Source: CAYVBE01 sp964448935
Lineage (GTDB): Bacteria > Planctomycetota > Brocadiia > SM23-32
Reading direction: 5' to 3'
NCBI GenBank assembly: GCA_964448935.1
Contig: CAYVBE010000052.1
Coordinates: 1 to 21,658, forward strand
DNA: 21,658 nucleotides
Position 1 is the stretch's first letter. Every line of letters starts with the position of its first letter. The notes below the pieces were generated by a model. The model was not told the origin of the DNA and did no database searches. It saw nothing but the letters and a program-made list of their open reading frames with translations. This document shows, piece after piece, positions 19,946 to 21,658 of the stretch. Made by a program: the position numbers and the translations under genes.

Positions 19946-21142
19946 TCACTGCTTTCGGCCGCGCTCGCGGTAGTGGGCCAGGCCGTCTATCAGCGCCTGG
20001 ATGTTCTCGTGCGGGGTGCCGGGGGTGATGCTGCTGCTGGCCCCCAGGAACAGGCCCCGCCGGGGGCCGTTCTCCACCAGCCATTCCAACTCCCGCGCTA
20101 CATCCTGCGGCTTACCGGCGGGCAGCGTGCGGGTGACCGATACCCCGGCAAGGATAATGAGCGGCCCTCCGTCCCGGTCGGCCATGCGGCAGATGTGCGG
20201 GTAGTCCATGCCGGCCTCGTACTGGAAGCCCTGGAACCCGGCCACACCGACCTCGATCAGGCGCGGCACCATCTCCATCAGGTTGCCGTCGCAGTGCCAC
20301 AGAAGGCGGACGCCCGCCTCAAGAAACGGCTGGATGCTGCGGGCGAAGTGCGGGAACCAGATGTCCTCCAGCGACCGGATGTTGACCAGCGTGCCGCACG
20401 AGTCGGCCATGTCGTGGTCCAGGCGGATCAGCTTCGGCAGGCCGCCCTCGATGATGGCCCGCGCGGCGGCGCGGTTCCGCAGGGCGGCAACGTCCGCCTG
20501 CAGGGAAAAGTCCCTCTCCATCACCTCCGGATAGAGGGCGTAGGCGGAGAAGTAGTGCACGTAGCCGTAGGCGCTGTAGCGGAAGTGCGGGAAGCTCTGG
20601 AATCCGCCGGAGTATGGTCCCTTGAGTATTCCCGGACCGAACAGCCGCTGGGTTGCGCACTCCGCCTCGATCAGCGATTTGATGTGCGCCGAATCCTCCG
20701 GGTCGAACTCCGCCGCTTGCTTCTCCATCCGCGGGAACTCATGGCCCTCCATGTGCTCCACCACGGCTTCGGGCGAATCAATCGTCACCCCGTCCACCAC
20801 GATGTCGTCCGCCCCGGTGGTGGCCGTGCGGCCGGCGTCCGACTCGTAGCCCTGCGGCCCCATGGTGAGGGGATTGCGAGGGATGAACTGGTCTATCATG
20901 CATGTACCGGCCGCGCGCTGGAACGCCAGGTAGACGCCCACCGGAGCGCGGGCGTAGCCGCCCGGCTCGACTCCGGCCGCGCGCTCCAGAAACGGCACCT
21001 CCATGCAGTTCAGGCCCCGCGATGGTACGCCGTCCGTCGGCCGCATGGCGATGGTGTCCCACGCCAGTCGCGGGCCTCGTTCCCATTGGTCGGCGAATTC
21101 CCGGTAGACGTTCAAGGGGCTGCGCTCCGTCAAATCAGACAT
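19946..21142 (-). CDS. uroporphyrinogen decarboxylase / MtaA-like methyltransferase family protein
   Basis: A 398-residue URO-D superfamily (TIM barrel) protein. The block VRLLWHCDGNLMEMVPRLIE (278-297) is the family's HxDG-like strand, here H283-C284-D285, followed by VGVAGFQGFQ. LILAGVSVTRTL and LFLGASSSITPGTPHENI are the late barrel strands. In zinc-dependent cobamide methyltransferases of this superfamily a late Cys completes the metal site. Here the matching segment reads ASSS, so that ligand is missing. Members in environmental genomes are many and mostly uncharacterised, and true haem-pathway HemE is unlikely because its Arg-rich N-terminal motif is absent. The ATG at 21142 has no strong ribosome site and overlaps the upstream esterase by 8 bases. 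The gene is convergent with the SecB-like gene (22 bases apart). Confidence 0.85.
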   Translation of the reverse strand: MSDLTERSPLNVYREFADQWERGPRLAWDTIAMRPTDGVPSRGLNCMEVPFLERAAGVEPGGYARAPVGVYLAFQRAAGTCMIDQFIPRNPLTMGPQGYESDAGRTATTGADDIVVDGVTIDSPEAVVEHMEGHEFPRMEKQAAEFDPEDSAHIKSLIEAECATQRLFGPGILKGPYSGGFQSFPHFRYSAYGYVHYFSAYALYPEVMERDFSLQADVAALRNRAAARAIIEGGLPKLIRLDHDMADSCGTLVNIRSLEDIWFPHFARSIQPFLEAGVRLLWHCDGNLMEMVPRLIEVGVAGFQGFQYEAGMDYPHICRMADRDGGPLIILAGVSVTRTLPAGKPQDVARELEWLVENGPRRGLFLGASSSITPGTPHENIQALIDGLAHYRERGRKQ

Positions 21143-21658
21143 ACAGGCGGAACCAGGCGCGGGCCAGGTGCAGGAATGGCGTGGTGTAGGCGTGGGCCTG
21201 CCCGCTCATCTCGGTGTAGCTGCGCGTGCCGGGCAGCATCTCGAACAGCGACCGCACCGAAGGGGGCGGGCAGGCGGGGTCTTTCTGACCGGCGGTCAGG
21301 AGCGTCGGCATGGTCAGCCGGTGCGCGTGGCACGTGGCATCGGCGAACCCCAACGCATGCCACGCGGCAGGCAGGTTCTCCGGATGCTCTTGCCGCAGCT
21401 CCTCCAGCGTGTTCAGTGCCATGGCATAGGCGCCCCACTCCTCTAGCTGCTGCACCAGGGGGAAATTCACCAGAAACGGCTCGTCCGCCGCCACGGCCTT
21501 CGTGCCGCGTCCGCTGAAGATGCTTGCCAGCAGCAGCGAGCAGCCGCCGCCCTGGCTGGTCCCGAAGAAGCCGAACCGCCCCTCGTCCACGCCTCCCCGG
21601 TCCAGGCCCCAAAGCACCGCGGCCGCCGCCTGCGTAAGCCAGTGCACGTAGCCCTCCT
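21135..21658 (-). CDS. acetyl xylan esterase / CE7-type alpha/beta-hydrolase, 5'-truncated by the window edge
   Basis: The C-terminal part of an alpha/beta-hydrolase of the CE7 type (acetyl xylan esterase / cephalosporin-C deacetylase). The frame runs off the right edge. The nucleophile elbow GFFGTSQGGG contains the catalytic Ser (GxSQGG, a CE7 hallmark). The acid is likely the Asp in AGQKDPACPPPSV (family D-x-x-CPPS). The His is in SGQAHAYT rather than the usual HE pair. The missing N-terminal part should carry the RGQ motif. Its stop overlaps the start of the UroD-like gene by 8 bases, so the two are probably one transcription unit. It would remove acetyl groups from sugars or small esters. 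Confidence 0.85.
   Translation of the reverse strand, partial: EGYVHWLTQAAAAVLWGLDRGGVDEGRFGFFGTSQGGGCSLLLASIFSGRGTKAVAADEPFLVNFPLVQQLEEWGAYAMALNTLEELRQEHPENLPAAWHALGFADATCHAHRLTMPTLLTAGQKDPACPPPSVRSLFEMLPGTRSYTEMSGQAHAYTTPFLHLARAWFRLYV

Noticed and set aside
1..21658. tRNA, rRNA, CRISPR array or phage integration site
   Set aside because: No cloverleaf, direct-repeat array, rRNA-like stretch or att-like duplication was seen by eye on either strand.

Overview
The window is GC-rich, gene-dense DNA that reads as bacterial chromosome. Support comes from several good sigma-70-like promoters (TTGACA/TATAAT-type hexamers 17 bases apart), Shine-Dalgarno sites, PTS enzyme IIA domains, a bacterial sugar transferase and MutY, and a decayed IS5-family transposase. 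The lineage cannot be named from sequence alone. An A/V-type ATPase, APC-EIIA fusion, UroD-like methyltransferase and CE7-type esterase together suggest an uncultivated GC-rich phylum (Planctomycetota, Armatimonadota or Hydrogenedentota-like), which is inference only. One gene, an archaeal Cbf5-type pseudouridine synthase, does not fit an ordinary bacterial set.

Layout. 1-4240 (minus strand): a sugar transferase with a PilZ-like tail, then mutY preceded by two coupled coiled-coil membrane proteins, with a promoter near 4300. 4320-5256 (plus): the Cbf5/TruB-like gene with its own divergent promoter. 5257-5829: a stem-loop and a transposase remnant. 5830-8121 (minus): an APC permease fused to a PTS EIIA domain, followed by a small membrane protein. 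8271-17919 (plus): a promoter, a free-standing PTS EIIA gene, a complete A/V-type ATPase operon in the unusual order H-C-I-K-F-E-A-B-D, and a degenerate universal stress protein. 17966-18478: a small nitroreductase.

18508-19923 (plus) holds the most interesting unit: a strong promoter with a palindrome over the start point, then three tightly packed genes. They encode a PARP-like ADP-ribosyltransferase domain protein, an unrecognised 96-residue acidic protein, and a clear SecB-like chaperone. The order matches a toxin-antitoxin-chaperone (TAC) module, here with an ADP-ribosyltransferase as candidate toxin. 19946-21658 (minus): a UroD/MtaA-like protein and the C-terminal part of a CE7-type carbohydrate esterase, overlapping by 8 bases.

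The ATPase genes encode a rotary ion pump or ATP synthase. The adjacent EIIA proteins (one free, one on a transporter) suggest that a phosphotransfer signal may touch ion and amino-acid transport. The C-terminal UspA and the nitroreductase may share read-through transcription.
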